Source: Aradus depressus (lineage: Eukaryota; Arthropoda; Insecta; Hemiptera; Aradidae). Taken from it: a stretch of DNA of 64,000 nt. Location: contig OY759217.1 of the NCBI GenBank assembly GCA_963662175.1, positions 11,906,562-11,970,561 on the forward strand. Reading direction: 5' to 3'. The position numbers were made by a program, and so were the translations under genes. The notes beneath the pieces were generated by a model. It searched no databases, was not told the DNA's origin, and worked only from the letters and a program-made list of their open reading frames with translations. Below are positions 22,989 to 34,205 of the stretch, piece after piece; positions within the stretch are counted from its first letter, which is position 1, and each line of letters opens with the position of its first letter.

Positions 22989-23306
22989 GGTTAGGTTATG
23001 TTTTAAGGCTTTATCGCCTACTACCAGAGCACTCTTTCGTCACTCTGGTGGACATGAGCCCGACTCTACTGTGGGAGTCCTAAATTTTGCCTACCCTAAA
23101 CTTTTATTCACCTAGGGCAGGGGTCTTTAACGAGTACCTGACATCGTACGGGCTCGGGGCCATCGCTTAACCCCATCCTAAGGATGGCGTACTTAAGTTT
23201 ATTTTACCACCCAGATAAAATAAACTAAGGGCCTCGGTCGGGTTTCGAACCCGCGATCTTGAGCTCAGTAAGCAAGCAGGCATACCACTGAGCTACCGGC
23301 GCTCTC
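22989..23306 (-). repeat. SINE1 copy, well preserved
   Basis: On the minus strand the head reads 'gccggtagctcagtggtatg' (A box 'tagctcagtgg') and 'cgcgggttcgaaacccg' (B box 'ggttcgaaacc'), followed by 'agtttattttatctgggtgg', 'agtactc', 'aggactcccacagtagagtc' and 'ctggtagtaggcgataa'. It carries both pol III boxes, as in tRNA-derived SINEs. Confidence 0.85.
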
Positions 23307-23328
23307 CTTCCTTATAAGATATAATATA

Positions 23329-25375
23329 CAGGGTGTATCGCAAGCAGATGACAATACTCGGGGGGGTGAATGCCCCACTCAAGTACACTAAGAAACCGGG
23401 GTATTAAAATTCCGTTTCAACTTAGTGTAGAAATAAATGAGATTTAAAATTTTTTTACGATAACCACGTTTTTTTAGCAAAATGTCCGTAAATATCACTT
23501 TTTGGTTAAGATAAAGTAAAATCTGACTGCACTGTCGTAATTTACGTTAAATTTCCTAATATGTGACATGTTTTTTGACATGAAAATAGAAAAGATAGAA
23601 ATAGGAGGCTAACGTTTATTTCAAAACGAACACCTGTTTAAATTGTTTGGCAAATTTTCAGTTTACCGTAATTTGTTTTCTTTATTCGCTAGGATGTCCC
23701 AAATTCACCAAAAGTTAGCGAAAGTATGGCTCTTTAAAAAAATACCTTATGTTGTTCTTTATTGTCAACCATAGCCGGAGTGAGACAGGAGAAAAGATAA
23801 AAAACATGGGTAAACCTAACTTTCACAAAGCGAGACTTTTTGTAAAATTAACTAATTCATTATTTTTAAAAAACTGAAATTATTACGTTATTAATTTTCA
23901 GAGATAAAAAAAGTTTTGTACTGAACATTGTGTTGAAAAAATTATAACAACATTTTTCGGCAAATTTCCAATTTACCGTAATTTGTTTTCTCCATTCGTT
24001 AGGATGTTCTAAATTTACCAAATTACTATTATTCTCTGAAATAATAATTAATTAATTATTCCCTCTGAATAAATAAAATTATTTTTGTTTTCCCTATTGT
24101 TAGCTTCTGTTGAGGATTAGAGAGTAAAAAAAAAAATAATAATCCTAATCGGTACAATGGATTTTGAAACTGAAAACCATCGTTAGACGTATTATCTAAT
24201 GTAAACATTATTAGATCCAATAAACAGTTACCCGGGAATACGTAAACATGATTTATGCTTATGGGGCTGATGGAGGCAACAGTCTGCTAGCAGAACAAAT
24301 TTACAGAAATCTATTCCCAAATCGTCAAAGATGGCCGGTTCCCCGAACCGTAGAAAATGCCTATCGGATTATGGGAGAACCTGGTTCGATTCCAAGATAA
24401 CCTGCTAATTATGCCGGTCGACGACGAAAGGATGTCGATGATATTTTTTTAGAGCGCTTTTTCAATGATCCGTCCACGAGCACCCGGCGCGTTGCTGGAA
24501 GGTGGATTGGACGGTATGAACCTGTGAGATGGCCAGCTCGGAGTCCTGACCTGGCGCCTTTAGATTTTTATGTGTGGGGCACTCTAAAGTCCCTCCCTAC
24601 ACAGTGTACCTATTAGTGATAGGGACTAATTAATCGCCAGAATTCAAGAGGTTTGTGAGGAGATGGGAACAAACAGGCTTGAGATTCAACGGGCCACCAC
24701 ATCCGTTCTAAACAAGGAGTCAATTGTGAGAATATGGAGGTCTGTTTCAGCAATTGTTATAATTTTTCCAAAACAATGTACAGTACAAAACATTTTTTTA
24801 TCTCTGAAAATTAATAACGTAATAATTTCAATTTTTTTTAAATAAAGAATTAGTTAATTTTATAAAAAGTCTCGCTTTGTGTAAGTTAGGTTTACCATGT
24901 TTTTCATCTTTTCTCCTGTCTCACTCCGGCTATGGTTGACAATAAAGAACAACATAAGGTATTTTTTTAAAGAGCCATATTTTTGCTAACTTTTGGTGAA
25001 TTTGGGACATCCTAGCGAATAAAGAAAACAAATTACGGTAAACTGAAAATTTGCCAAACAATTTAAACAGGTGTTCGTTTTGAAATAAACGTTAGCCTCC
25101 TATTTCTATCTTTTCTATTTTCATGTCAAAAAACATGTCACATATTAGGAAATTTAACGTAGATTACGACAGTGCAATCAGATTTTACTTTATCTTAACC
25201 AAAAAGTGATATTTACGGACATTTTGCTAAAAAAACGTGGTTATCGTAAAAAATTTTGAAATCTCATTTATTTCTACACTAAGTTGAAACGGATTTTTAA
25301 TACCCCGGTTTCTTAGTGTACTTGAGTGGGGCATTCACCCCCCCGAGTATTGTCATCTGCTTGCGATACACCCTG
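23329..25375 (+). mobile_element. 2,047-bp TA-flanked transposon with ~600-bp TIRs
   Basis: The ends CAGGGTGTATCGCAAGCAGA (23329) and its complement (ending 25375) are flanked by TA on each side. The inverted similarity continues for about 600 bp (23329-23935 against 24778-25375), which is unusually long. Between the arms lies a transposase frame with an internal deletion. A segment near 23650-23715 is repeated near 23960-24020. TA duplications and the transposase place it near the Tc1/mariner (IS630) superfamily; the exact family needs a database. Confidence 0.85.
24248..24615 (+). pseudogene. Internally deleted DDE transposase
   Basis: One frame with a single internal stop (TAA at 24398-24400). 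The N-terminal part, 'MIYAYGADGGNSLLAEQIYR' and 'FPNRQRWPVPRTVENAYRIM', is a helix-turn-helix domain common upstream of arthropod IS630-like transposases. It passes directly from 'DPSTSTRRVAG' to 'RWIGRYEPVRWPARSPDLA' and 'PLDFYVWGTLKS', the C-terminal end of the DDE domain. The catalytic core that would carry the first two acidic residues is missing, and the terminal Asp in 'SPDLAPLDF' remains. A frameshifted C-terminal tail follows to about 24760. It cannot be an active enzyme, but the element could have been mobilised in trans. Confidence 0.85.
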
Positions 25376-25985
25376 TATAAGTATAAAAATAACACAAGTA
25401 TCTGCTCGTAGGTTTTAACAAGCGCGTTCATTTGATGTATACGTGTCTTCAGGATATATAAAGAAGGTCAGGTAGAAGCGAGACAAGGTTCCGTGCTGTC
25501 TGCTGGGAAGGTGTGCAGGTAGGTACGTAATAAAATGCGTGGCGTGACGGAGAGGGCGGGCGTTAAGAAAGCATTAAAAGTGGGTCTGTGTGTGTGTCTG
25601 TCTTTACTAGTGCATTCAGTGTATAATGAGAGGCGTGGGCAAGTTGGGGAAGGTACAGACTCCTCAGTCTGTGTGGCACCTCTTGCGGGATATGGGACCT
25701 TCCTCATGGAGTCTTCATTCCCAGGTATTGCAATCTCGACATCCCGCCTTTGCAAATTCTTTGATTTAATAATTAATAATTGTCATTTTAATTGCTAATG
25801 ACCGAAATTGCTTTCTATACCCGGCATATAATATGGTTATATTATAACCATATGAATGCAGAGACGGATTTACCGGGCCTAGGCGCGAAAATTTAAAGGG
25901 CGACTAAAAATTATATAGTTTTATGTTTAAACATTCATCACTTCTTATTTTATGACTGTTTTAATTGAAACTGTGTCATTAAAGA
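25376..25985. other. Unassigned stretch with a TATA-like motif
   Basis: 'gatatataaa' lies at about 25453, followed by GC-richer sequence with a possible donor 'ccaggtattg' at about 25722. An 87-codon frame covers 25535-25798 without recognisable similarity. It could be a non-coding first exon, but nothing ties it to a gene. Confidence 0.2.
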
Positions 25986-25987
25986 GG

Positions 25988-26010
25988 TGGGGGGGGGGGG
26001 GGGGGGGGGG
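25988..26010. repeat. Poly-G run
   Basis: More than 20 consecutive G. Such runs are assembly-sensitive. Confidence 0.9.
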
Positions 26011-26327
26011 AAGAATCAAGAATTTTAAAATCCCGGAATTTTCGAGTTCCTAATTCTGGGAATTCCGAGCTTCAACTAAAAATAACAAACGAACTTGGAA
26101 TTGTCGACATTTTATAAAAACAGACCTAATTTGAAAATATATAAAATTCAAATGTTACTTTTCTCAAAATTCTTAATGTTTTTCCTAATTTCAGCTCACC
26201 AAATTACTATAATAAAATTTTTAAGAAAGGACTTTCAAAAAGAATAATGAAAAACCAAAAAATTAAAATTATAAAAGAAATACCTCGAATTTCAGACGCA
26301 TTTCAATTCTTTAAAAAAAAAAAAAAG

Positions 26328-26490
26328 TCCTAAGTGAATCACCGGCAATTTACTTCCCGGGCACAAATTAATCAAGTAAGTTTCTGCTCTCACTTCAAAA
26401 TCAATCGAACGAGTTAAAAATCAATATTAAATTTTGTGTCATTACACCAGCAGTTGTATTAAGTCTGACAATCAATAGGTTTTGATACAG
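26328..26490 (+). repeat. Repeat B fragment
   Basis: 'gtgaatcaccggcaatttac', 'cacaaattaatcaagtaag' and 'gacaatcaataggtttt' match the left end of the family. Confidence 0.65.
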
Positions 26491-26514
26491 AAAAAATGTT
26501 ATTATGTTTTCATT

Positions 26515-26935
26515 TTTGAAAAATACTACATGTGAAATTTCATGACAATTCGCCCATTAGTTAATGAGTTAGCTCTATATTTATACTTAGGCCCCCCCAC
26601 AACCCCCCCTCCCGTTCAAAACTTTGGGACGCCACACACCTTTTTTTTCTATTTGGCTTTTAAAAATACTACATGTGAAATTTCATGACAATTCGACCAT
26701 TAGTTAATGAGTTAGCACTATTTATATACTTAGGCCCCCTTACAACCCCCCCCCCTCCCGATCAAAATTTTGGGACGCCACATAGCCTATTATTCAATCG
26801 GGCTCAAAAGGATGCTACATGGGTAGTTTCATAAAAATCCGTCCAGCCGTTTGGGCGTGATGCTGGAACAAACATACATACAAACAAACAAACAAACAAA
26901 CCCCGTTTCAGCTTTATTAATATAGATAAATATAC
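26515..26935 (+). mobile_element. RTE-like LINE 3' end with tandem module
   Basis: Two units of about 150 bp ('tactacatgtgaaatttcat' at 26521 and 26664) are followed by 'ccgtccagccgtttgggcgt', a (caaa)n tract (26876-26900) and 'ttcagctttattaatatagat'. This arrangement is typical of the 3' tails of RTE-type LINEs. The units match the repeat at 1-710. Confidence 0.65.
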
Positions 26936-26962
26936 ATTTTATTTAGGTTTTAGGTTTAGGTT

Positions 26963-27292
26963 TTTATGACTCATGTCCGGGCTTTAACTACGAGGTCATA
27001 TCGCCTACTACCAGAGCGCTCTTTCGTCACTCTGGTGGACATGAGCCCGACTCTATTGTGGGAGTCCTAAATTTTGCCTACCCTAAATTTTTATTCATCT
27101 AGGGTAGGGGTCTTTAACGAGTACCTGACATCGTACAGGCTCGGGACCATCGCTTAACGTCCCATCCGAAGGACGGCGTGCTTAAGTTTATTGTACCTCC
27201 CAGATAAAATAAACTAAGGGCCTCGGTCGGGCTACGAACCCACAACCTTGAGCTCAGAAGTCAAGCACGCTTACCACTGAGCTACCGGCGCC
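26963..27292 (-). repeat. SINE1 copy, near full length
   Basis: Full-length copy read on the minus strand, from 'gcgccggtagctcagtggta' to 'gacatgagtcataaa'. The B box is degraded ('ggttcgtagcc'). Confidence 0.85.
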
Positions 27293-28020
27293 CTCTATAT
27301 ATTTTATTTATATATATTATATATATGTATAATATGTATATTACCGTATGAATAATTGAAAATTATAACATCATGAATGTACTGTCGAGGAACTGAATAG
27401 CCTTATAGGAGATATTGGGAGAAAAGTCAAAGTTCCCCGGGCAACGCTGGTTATTACTGCTAGTACTTTATAAAGCTGAAGGAATAAACATTAGTTAATT
27501 CGAGGTGATGTGGTTTTTTTTTTGCATATTTTGTATCTGTGTAACTCATTGCGGGCCCCGCAAATTGCAAATAGGCTGTCAACAACCCCCCCCCCCCCCC
27601 CCCCCCCCTCTTACATAGATTTTAAAGAATTTCCTAAAAATAATAATATATATTTATCCGAGGGAATGTGGCGCCACTAGCGCTTCACAGATGCCCGAAC
27701 CCAGGTGCAGGTTGTGGTTGCATGTTGGTTTCTCTACCTGGGTGCCTCTTCTCGCTTTTAGTTCGTGACGCAGGTCGAAGCAAATAGAGCGCGCTAATGT
27801 TCCACTTAAAATTAGTCTTGTTTTTACTTTTATTATACACACACTAAATGAGAGCAACCAACCCTAACAAGAAACCAACCGAGGGGGAGTATCTTCATTT
27901 AACCAACAAGTTCCATGTTCCACCCCTCTTTTTTCTACTTCAACAATAACATAAACACAAATGACATAACGGGGAGAGTGGTGAATTTTGTGAGAGATAG
28001 TGATCTCTTTTTTTTTAATT
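27292..28020. other. No recognisable gene; poly-C run
   Basis: Contains a run of about 25 C at 27584-27608. 27650-27870 is GC-richer, but no frame is convincing. Confidence 0.4.
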
Positions 28021-28320
28021 CCCCAGCGGTATGAAGTAAAGGGGATATTATGTAAACGGTCAGAATTACGATGTTGTGTTTTCAAAGGAATTTCATGTTA
28101 TCAGATCCCCTGTTTTCAAAAATAAAAAAATCTATGTCTCTATTTGTGAACACGATAACTCCTGATAGAATGAATGTGTATCCAGAATCCCCTAAGAATG
28201 ACACCTATTAATTTTCAGCCAAATCGGCCAAAGGGAAGAAGGAAATAGAAAGAGAGGGGGAGAGTACTCTAATTACTGCCCATGTAATGAATGTATAGAC
28301 ATTTATATTTAAATTCAAAG
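28021..28320 (-). repeat. Repeat B partial copy
   Basis: Has the end 'ccccagcggtatgaagta', 'gtcagaattacgatgttg', 'cgataactcctgatagaatg' and 'ttttcagccaaatcggcc'. Confidence 0.65.
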
Positions 28321-28363
28321 AATGAACTTTGAGAGTTCAATGAACATTGAGAACTCTTCTGCC

Positions 28364-29038
28364 CCCTCTACACTATGGGCCAAGGTAGGCCAATGCATTG
28401 GCCACCAATATTGGCGTAATGGCGGTGCTGGCCTGAACCTTGGCTCTACATACTGGGCCAGCCATTGGCCCAGTATCATGGCCAAACCTTGGACCAGCAC
28501 TCAGTTGCTTGAACCCTATTTCCGTGATGCATCTTTGTGTTTAGCTATGGCATATAATTGTTACTTACATATTATTGAATAAAACATGGTTGAAAAAAAA
28601 TGGAAACAAAGAAGATGGTGGACCAAATTTTTATTTTTGTGAAGAGGGTTTTTCGGATTCCAAATTGCAGGTTCATTTTGGTACAGTTCTAAAAATTTTA
28701 AACTTTTCTCATTTGTCAATGTAGACATTATGTATTTGTAGTTTATAATAATAAAATAAAATATTATAGTATTTAACAGGATAAAAGGAATATACAAAAC
28801 ACTACTGACAAGAAACAAACAACCAATGTTGGACAAGTGTGTGCATGCGTCACTTATCTACTGTACACTTGGTTCATGGGTGTTGGCCTGCTTTGATGTG
28901 TGTTGAAAAACCGCTCCGAACGCCAACGTTCACCAACACAAGCCAACGCCCTGGCCCAACATGACCAACACAAGCCAACCCCTCTCTACACAGTGGCCCA
29001 GCAGGATTGGGCCACTGCATGGCCCATAGTGTAGAGGG
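28364..29038. mobile_element. TGGCC-rich inverted-repeat element (675 bp)
   Basis: The left end CCCTCTACACTATGGGCCA (28364) and its exact complement ending at 29038 are terminal inverted repeats. Both subterminal regions are packed with TTGGCC/GGCCAA/TGGCCCA motifs. One forms a hairpin with 11-bp arms 'atactgggcca' (28449-28475), and another has 'tggccca'/'tgggcca' near 28994. The AT-rich core has no transposase. The ends look hAT-like, but I could not find a matching 8-bp duplication. Confidence 0.75.
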
Positions 29039-29475
29039 CCTATAAAAGTGGCCCAAAACAAATGCCTCCATGAAGACTTAAATGTTGAGCTCCTACTGGA
29101 CTACATAATAAATTTCAGTAAAAACTTTTTACATAAGTGTGACACAAATCAAAACGTTTTGGTATAGGAAATAGGGGAAACTCAGGGAGGGAAACACAAA
29201 AATATCCGTTCACAATTTTAAATTATAATCTCTGTTTATTAATTTATTTTCTATTCATTTCAGTTACTTTGTATTTGTTTTTTTTCTTTAAGAGTTTTTT
29301 TAAAATTTACTCTTAAGCAGTAGCATTGTTTTTAATTTAACTTTTAATTTTTTAAGGTTAAGGAACCTTGTTGTATAATTGTGTCTCTACAAATGCGACT
29401 CTTATAATAAACTCTTCTTCTTAAATTCAAATTTATATAAGGACGAGACGTATAAATTTTCAGCGGAATCAGCCG

Positions 29476-29716
29476 ATGGGAAGGAGCGAGTTCGAAACCC
29501 GGCCAAGTCCCTTAGATTTCTTATTTGGGAGGTAAAAAAACTTTAAGCACGCCGTCATTGTAATGGGACGTTACGCGGTTGATTAGAGCCTGTGCGATGT
29601 CAGTCACTTTTTAAAAACACCTCCCTACCTTAGGTAACAAGGCTAGGCAAAATGACTTCCACAGTAGAGTAGAGCTCATCGAAAGAGCGTTCTGGTAGTA
29701 GACGATATGAGCTCGT
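29476..29716 (+). repeat. SINE1 copy
   Basis: The B box 'gagttcgaaacccgg' is at the left (A box lost), then 'ttatttgggaggtaaa', 'aagcacgccgtc' and 'cagtagagtagagctcat', ending 'ctggtagtagacgatatgag'. A short piece of repeat B lies directly upstream. Confidence 0.75.
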
Positions 29717-30377
29717 TGGATATCTGCTATGGGAGCTAATTTCGATCCTTTTGACAAGCCAACCTCTCAATTAATGGGAAATGTTGTTCGCAGTATTGTT
29801 AAACGAACATTTTTAGCTCTGAGAGTATACAATAGACAATACCAACCACCCCGAATATTTTTTTAGATCCACACTTTGGTTGGAGATCGGAGGTAGGTAC
29901 TAAGATTGAAGCGTGCCTTACATACTAGCAACATGTGTGTGTCGTACTTACAACACGCGTATGGCCTACAATAGATTTGGATAAAATAGAGCAGGACCTT
30001 GTGAAATTGAATGCTAAATTGATTATATGAAATGTGTACTGTACCAGGAGTCAGAGGGGCATGGCCCCCTTTACCCCTCCGGTTTGGCCATCTTTGAGTG
30101 AGCTCTATAGGCGTGCCAAATCTAACATATCAGGTTAGTATGAGAGGCCAAACGAACCAACATGAGCAAAAAATAACATATATCTTAGAGTAGACGTATA
30201 AGGTGAGGGGTTGTTACGCCTCGTTCAAGAGGTAGATAAGGGGGTGAAGTTTGACTCATACAATAGATCCAAGGACTGTATCAGTAGGTTAACTGCGCCA
30301 CTGGGTGTAACAACTTACCAGAATGTAATTCAGGACGGAAAACGACAGCCAGGGGGTCAGATCCTTCCTGAACTCAA
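29717..30377. other. No recognisable gene
   Basis: Mixed sequence with no supported frame or repeat match. Confidence 0.35.
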
Positions 30378-30618
30378 GTTAGCGGGTTCGAAACCCGGCC
30401 GAGGTCCTTAGTTTATTTTATCTGGGAGGTAAAATAAACTTAAGCACGCCTTCCTTTGGATGGGCCGTTAAGCGATAGTCCCGAGCCTGTACAATGTCAG
30501 GTACTCGACTCCCATAGTTAAGTCGGGCTCATGTCCACCAGAGAGATAAAAGAGTGCTCTGGTAGTAGGCGATATGACTTCGAAGTTAAAGCCCGGGCAT
30601 GAGTCATTATTAACTAAC
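30378..30618 (+). repeat. SINE1 copy
   Basis: B box 'gcgggttcgaaacccgg', then 'tttattttatctgggaggta', and a 3' end 'cgggcatgagtcattattaactaac'-like. The A-box half of the head is missing (5' truncation). Confidence 0.8.
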
Positions 30619-30625
30619 ATACTGT

Positions 30626-31010
30626 ACAGGGGAAGTCATGTAATCGGTCAGAAATTCGATGTTGTTTTTACCAGAATTTCATGTCTTTCGACCCCCTGAT
30701 TTCAAACATGAATGCTGGGAAGAGAGGCTCGACTCAACTACACTAACTGCCGATGTAATGAATGAATCCACACAGAATTTAGTTATGAGGATTCAGAATC
30801 CATTCTGTAAGTGAAATATTGAGTTTTAGCCCAAACCATCAACTGGCTTTGGAGGGAGGGATTAATTAATTCGTGCTGGTAGAATACAGGGCCATTTTTT
30901 TTTTCATTTTTGGAATCAGTCGGAAAACATGAAATTCCGGTGAAAACTCACTATCGAATTTCTGACCGATTATATAACATCCTCTATACTTCATATAGCC
31001 GGGGAAGTAA
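30626..31010 (-). repeat. Repeat B copy with both inverted ends
   Basis: The left end ('caggggaagtcatgtaatcg', 'gtcagaaattcgatgttg') and right end ('actatcgaatttctgaccga', 'ttcatatagccggggaagta') are inverted over about 60 bp. The interior is shorter than in other copies. Confidence 0.75.
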
Positions 31011-31254
31011 TAAAGTTTTCACATTAAAAATTGGGTCGACTTTAAGATATTCTAAGCAGAGATTTGACGGAATCAGATAACTGAGGATGTAGAATGTATG
31101 CCACTGTAAAGTAGCAATATGCCTACTACCTATCCAGGAAAACGATGTCCATATTAAATACTGAATTTTAATGAGAAAGGATACAAACATGTTTTTATCT
31201 TGACCTAAACAGAGAAAAGAAGCCAGTCCTGCGCCGGATCCTTGTAAAGTTATA

Positions 31255-31845
31255 TGGCCATAATTCGTCCCCAGCGCGAATTATTCAAATAATTTTCGGT
31301 TCTGCCTCGGACCCTCTCAAGGACTTCTGAATCATCTTACCAAATGTTGTGTTGATACGTTTGTTACATCTTAGCTATTGTGTCTCATGCCCGGGCTCCA
31401 TATTCGAGGTTATATCGCCTACCACCAGAACATTCTTTCATCAGTCTGATGGAAATAAGCCCGATTCTACTGAGGGAGACCTAAATTGTAGGGGGTCTTT
31501 CGCGGGTACCTGACACCGTCAAGGCTTGGGATCATCGCTTAATGTCCCATCCGGACGACATGCTCAACGTCTTACCTCTCAGATAAAAAACGTAATGGCC
31601 TCGTTCGGATTACGAACCAGCGATTTTGATTCATCGACAATTATTGTTTTCCCTTCGACCAGTTTCGTTGAAAGGGGTCGTCCTTATTGGGTCCTAAATC
31701 CATATAAATAATTGCATGTCGATACGTCACTACACGTGCAGTTATTTGATGGGGTTCTTATGGGGTTCTGGATATCGTGCTGATATATTCCGATATGAAA
31801 TTACGATAGAAACTCAACACTGAATTTCCTCTGAACGAGGAAGTA
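31255..31845 (+). repeat. Repeat B copy interrupted by SINE1
   Basis: B sequence ('gcgaattattcaaataattt', 'gttgatacgtttgttacatc') stops at about 31370. SINE1 follows, and B resumes at about 31633 ('cgacaattattgttttccc', 'ggggtcgtccttattgggtc'). Confidence 0.7.
31371..31632 (-). repeat. SINE1 copy inserted in repeat B
   Basis: Starts 'ttagctattgtgtctcatgc' and runs to 'ttcggattacgaaccagcga' (worn B box). It shows that SINE1 was active after this B copy arrived. Confidence 0.7.
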
Positions 31846-31849
31846 AAAT

Positions 31850-32544
31850 CAATCGATCTCATCAATTGATAAGTTACTGCGATAAGTAACTTCGGTGCGA
31901 ACACTGTTAGTCGGACGAACTGAAGGTTGCAAGTGAAAATGAGGCGATCCCACGTCGATTTTCCGGCGTGACGACAACCACTTCGAGATGTATTCTTGAG
32001 GTATTCTTGTGTTGTCGGGAGAAGAGGACGAAAACGGTATCAATGAGAAGACTGTCAATAGATGTAAAGCGCAAGTCTTGTAGACCGTATCGAAGGAGGG
32101 ACGGACACACAAGAGGTGACCGTTAGCGTTCTTCAGATGCTAGGAGGACAAACAGACGGACTCACGGACAACCAAAACCAATCTGCAACACCTTTTTGGA
32201 CTTCAGCTCAAAGTAGATCAGGAAAGTACAACTTTAATTGAAGTTCGTAAATCGTCCGCGTTACTGACGGACAAAACGCCCCTTCTCCAAGCATACATAC
32301 AAACTTTAATTTTCAAGTAAGTTTTAGTATTCATATTTTTAGACTTACTAAGTACAAAGGCCCGATCTCTTCCTCTATAACATCGTTGGTCAAACCTAAC
32401 TAATATTGAAAAAATAATGCCGCGGATTAAAATAAGCTTGTTTTCTGTCGCAGAATTGTATAAAACTATAAAATATGTTTTGGGAGTGGGAAGATTTAAA
32501 TCAATCAAAGTAATAGAATAGTGTATCAAACTATATACGTAGTG
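31850..32544. other. No recognisable gene
   Basis: Several overlapping short frames on the minus strand, none with recognisable similarity. Confidence 0.35.
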
Positions 32545-32665
32545 TTAAGTTCACTGAACACTTTGGGGGATTCCGAAATAATCCAAGTCCACCAACATGG
32601 CAGACTGTGAGCAATTCAATACTAACAGTTATTTCGGAATCTTTCAAAGGGTTCAGTGGAATTAA
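32545..32665. mobile_element. Tiny TTAA-flanked MITE (~113 bp)
   Basis: TTAA at 32545-32548 and 32662-32665 brackets an inverted repeat of about 32 bp: 'ttcactgaacactttggggg', 'attccgaaataa' on the left against 'ttatttcggaatctttcaaa', 'gggttcagtggaa' on the right. A TTAA target fits piggyBac-type elements. The outermost two bases do not match. Confidence 0.65.
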
Positions 32666-32904
32666 AACTATGGCTAAAAATTTAAATATAGTTATATTCA
32701 TTTATTTCGAAATTTCATCTATAGATTAAGGTTCATCTTTTCATAGAGGTTGAAGTGTGATGACAAAAAAAAAATATATACAAAGCGGTAAATGTGTTAA
32801 ATGCCGTGATGCTAATCACATTTCTCGGTCATTGTAAACGATTACAAGGGACCGTTAGTGAATATACATATAAACTAGAGGAGGGATCGCAGGCTCCGGG
32901 GAGA

Positions 32905-33058
32905 GGTACTGATGGGAGGTAGCAGGTACTAAGAGGAGGTAGCAGGTACCGAGAAGGGGAGCAGATACTGAGTTGAGAGAGGAGGTATAGAGATGTGGTA
33001 GCAGGTACTGGAAATGAGATAGCATTTACTGAGGTGTGGTAGCAGTTACTGAGAGGAG
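32905..33058. repeat. Minisatellite, ~20-bp unit, about 8 copies
   Basis: Variants of 'ggtagcaggtactgagagga' follow one another with 18-24-bp spacing, with diverged copies toward the right ('agcatttactgagg', 'agcagttactgaga'). Non-coding. Confidence 0.8.
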
Positions 33059-34124
33059 CTTGGTGTCTAACAGAATCAGCACGAGTTCAATCTAACTAAA
33101 TTGCTGACAGCCTCCATGTGCAATTCTGCGTCACCAAACAGAGCAACCTTTACACAGCCGGGCAAACCTCAGTGAAAGAAACAATAAGCCGTAAATTTGA
33201 AGAGAAATTGTACTTCGTCATTTTAGATGCAGGTTAACGACCAAAAAAAGACCTAATGTTTTCGGTCATGTGTCTGGCTTCAGTTCAACCTTACAAACAC
33301 ATGGTAGGTAATTGAAATTCCGAATGTATTTGTGTCTTTGTATCAGCTATAGACCGAGCATAGCGAGCGGTTCATTCATAATGTGTGTATTGCGCAATCC
33401 AAAAAAAAATTAATTTTTCAAAATAAACGGGGATATCATGTGAAAGGATTCTGAGAGGACATAATGGACATATCTTGTTCGAAATTGTTACATACTTGTT
33501 AATGACGTCAGGAATAAGTGTAAGAAAGGCGAATATGGTTCTGCAGATTCATTTTTTACCTCATAACATGAGCAACATTTTTTTCTGGCCCAGAGGTATT
33601 TAAAGATTTATATTGAATGATAATGAATATAGTATTGCATAAAAGTTTGGAAAAAACAAACTGCAATAGTTTCTGCCTCCATGCGCCCAACCAACTGACA
33701 CATAACATATTTCCATATGTTATTTCATTCTTGGAGCAGGGTTACTCAAAATAATCTCAATATCTCAGAAACAGAATATATATATATATTATATATTATA
33801 TTTAAAAACCCTATATAATAACTAAATAAAACTGACTCATTGTTAGTTGGAGCTGGGAAAGTCACACGTCTCACTTTGTTCATGTTTCTAGCTTGTTTCG
33901 CTCTCGGGCCAATGAACGCTTCCTTCGTACCGTTTTTGTACCGAATACTCAAGTCCACTCGCTTCCTGCTATGAAAGATGGATCTTGTTGTTTCCCAGCT
34001 TGTCCCAATTGTCAAAAAGTCCCATCATTCTTATCCCAAACTCTGTCCCTTGTCCATCTTTTCAAGTCAATAATTCTCATTTCGGCCCACTTAATATCCA
34101 TTTCTTTCGGCATTCATATTTGTT
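33059..34124. other. No recognisable gene
   Basis: Includes an AT microsatellite near 33775-33800. A frame at 33746-34015 (minus) and one at 33893-34369 (plus) overlap; neither has recognisable similarity. The plus one runs into SINE1 and repeat B sequence. Confidence 0.4.
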
Positions 34125-34205
34125 CGTTTATTTTTGTGACTCACGCTCGGGCTATAGGTATAAGGTCACATCGCCAGAGTGAACATGAGCCCGACACGTG
34201 GGAGG
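34125..34205 (-). repeat. SINE1 fragment
   Basis: Contains 'gtgactcacgctcgggct', 'ataaggtcacatcgcc' and 'catgagcccgac'. Confidence 0.6.

Noticed and set aside
23225..23306. tRNA gene
   Set aside because: The A and B boxes belong to the SINE1 head; there is no complete acceptor stem and the sequence continues into the SINE body found at many sites.
25535..25798. 87-codon frame after the 2-kb transposon
   Set aside because: No similarity, a similar open frame on the opposite strand, and a possible splice donor inside. Left as unassigned.
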